In this document: piece after piece, positions 6,112 to 6,845 of the stretch
Numbering within the stretch: position 1 is the first letter of the stretch
Layout of the letters: each line of letters begins with the position of its first letter
Assembly: GCA_015489035.1 (NCBI GenBank)
Contig: WFMP01000071.1
Span: forward strand, 1 to 6,845
DNA length: 6,845 nt
Reading direction: 5' to 3'
DNA from: Candidatus Altimarinota bacterium
Lineage (GTDB): Bacteria > Patescibacteriota > Gracilibacteria > Absconditabacterales > Absconditicoccaceae
Translations under genes and position numbers: made by a program
The notes under the pieces: generated by a model
Told to the model about the DNA's origin: nothing
What the model saw: only the letters and a program-made list of their open reading frames with translations
Databases searched by the model: none

Positions 6112-6845
6112 ATGAAAAAGAAAATAATATTATTGATTTTATCAATTTTTTTAGGCACTACAGCTTTTGGTAATTTGCTTAAAGCAGAAAAACAAAAATA
6201 TCAGGCAAAAGGTATAGCGGTTGTTATTATTGACATGAAAAGTAAAAGTTCATATATGATAAGCGAAGAGAGCAGCGAAAAAGGACCGGCGAAGAAGCTT
6301 ACGCAGGATTATTTTTTTGAACCAGGAAATACAATGATACCTATATCGTTTTCACTTCTTTTAGATAAAGATAGCAAATGGTCCAATGCTGAGTTAATAG
6401 ACTGTAGAAATGTTAATATTGAAAGAGATGGTTGTAAGAAGTCGTATGCCCAAGATGCCATTATTTATTCATCTAGTAAAATAATGAATATGCTCTCGCC
6501 AAGTTTAAAAGGCGAGGAACTCTATAACGGATTAAAGAAATTTGGCTTTTCCCATGTACCGTCTCTTAAAAAATTAAACCAAAATATCTACAAAACTCTA
6601 TGTGCTAGAGGATACGGAATACAAACAAATCTTTTAGAACTCACAAAAGCATACTTTGCTTTCTCAAATCCAATCTTCTCGAATGCAAGTGGTGTTATTA
6701 AAGAAAAAACTGCTAAAGAGATGCAAAAACTTCTTATTGAGGCAGTAAAAAAAGGTACAGGTAAAAATACACAAATCAAAGGTATGATTGTAGGTGGAAA
6801 AACTGGAACTGCTCTTATGGTAAACCCAAAAACGAAAAGGTATTC
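6112..6845 (+). CDS. Second FtsI-type transpeptidase-domain homologue lacking the catalytic serine (3' end outside window)
   Basis: 244 complete codons are visible before the window ends. The start has GGGA at 6101-6104, seven bases upstream, directly after the stop of the preceding PBP-like gene, so the two form one operon. Residues 1-20 are a signal peptide or anchor with possible cleavage after AFG. There is no pedestal: from about residue 32 (KGIAVVIIDMKSK) the chain follows the transpeptidase domain. Motif 1, EPGSxxKP in the family, is EPGNTMIP at 70-77, losing both Ser (Asn73) and Lys (Ile76). Motif 2, SxN, is SSS at 120-122. Motif 3 is intact: GGKTGTA, with KTGTA at 230-234. ELYNGLKKFGFS (136-147), LNQNIYKT (155-162), GYGIQTNLLELTKAYFAF (167-184) and LIEAVKKGTGKNT (208-220) also match the family. 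Cysteines 98 and 108 could form a disulfide. Transpeptidase activity is unlikely, but a binding or regulatory role is possible. Confidence 0.85.
   Translation, partial: MKKKIILLILSIFLGTTAFGNLLKAEKQKYQAKGIAVVIIDMKSKSSYMISEESSEKGPAKKLTQDYFFEPGNTMIPISFSLLLDKDSKWSNAELIDCRNVNIERDGCKKSYAQDAIIYSSSKIMNMLSPSLKGEELYNGLKKFGFSHVPSLKKLNQNIYKTLCARGYGIQTNLLELTKAYFAFSNPIFSNASGVIKEKTAKEMQKLLIEAVKKGTGKNTQIKGMIVGGKTGTALMVNPKTKRY

Noticed and set aside
4820..6845. One penicillin-binding protein gene split by a frameshift or stop.
   Set aside because: Both products cover the same transpeptidase region, each has its own N-terminal hydrophobic segment, and the second has its own ribosome binding site. They are paralogues, not two halves.

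Overview
The window is very AT-rich (roughly 70% or more A+T by eye) and all recognisable genes run on the + strand. It most likely comes from a Campylobacterota bacterium (Sulfurimonas/Sulfurovum/Arcobacter-like). This rests on codon use, on the resemblance of two genes to the FtsI-type penicillin-binding protein of that phylum, and on a 'DGYxKGATV' lipoprotein domain and 'GWN' repeats of a kind I associate with it. The genus cannot be settled from this sequence alone.

Layout: (1) 2-283, the 3' end of an unrecognised gene that overlaps the next one by 14 bases. (2) 270-3155, a 961-residue secreted protein with a signal peptide, SLH-like (S-layer homology) motifs at about 268-446, beta-rich domains, a perfectly repeated Thr/Ser linker and two C-terminal GW-type repeats. 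(3) 3156-3322, a short spacer with a possible 23-codon ORF behind a good ribosome binding site and an AT hairpin. (4) 3323-4585, a 420-residue lipoprotein with a Ser tract, a small beta domain, a long helical body and low-complexity ends. (5) 4586-4819, a spacer with a possible 39-codon ORF whose start overlaps the lipoprotein stop, followed by a possibly decayed reading frame. (6) 4820-6100 and 6112-6845 (cut by the window end), two adjacent genes 11 bases apart, both related to the FtsI-type transpeptidase.

The most unusual part is the last pair. Both proteins align by eye with the FtsI transpeptidase domain, yet neither keeps the nucleophilic serine: each has Gly-Asn where the family has Gly-Ser. 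The first keeps the pedestal and the motif-1 lysine but has lost the SxN block and the KTG motif. The second keeps only the transpeptidase domain and an intact KTGTA, with the motif-1 lysine and SxN asparagine also replaced. They look like a pair of penicillin-binding pseudoenzymes, next to an exported lipoprotein and a potentially wall-binding SLH-like protein. My working inference is a cell-envelope locus in which dead transpeptidase folds act as binding or regulatory subunits. The same data could also reflect slow gene decay.
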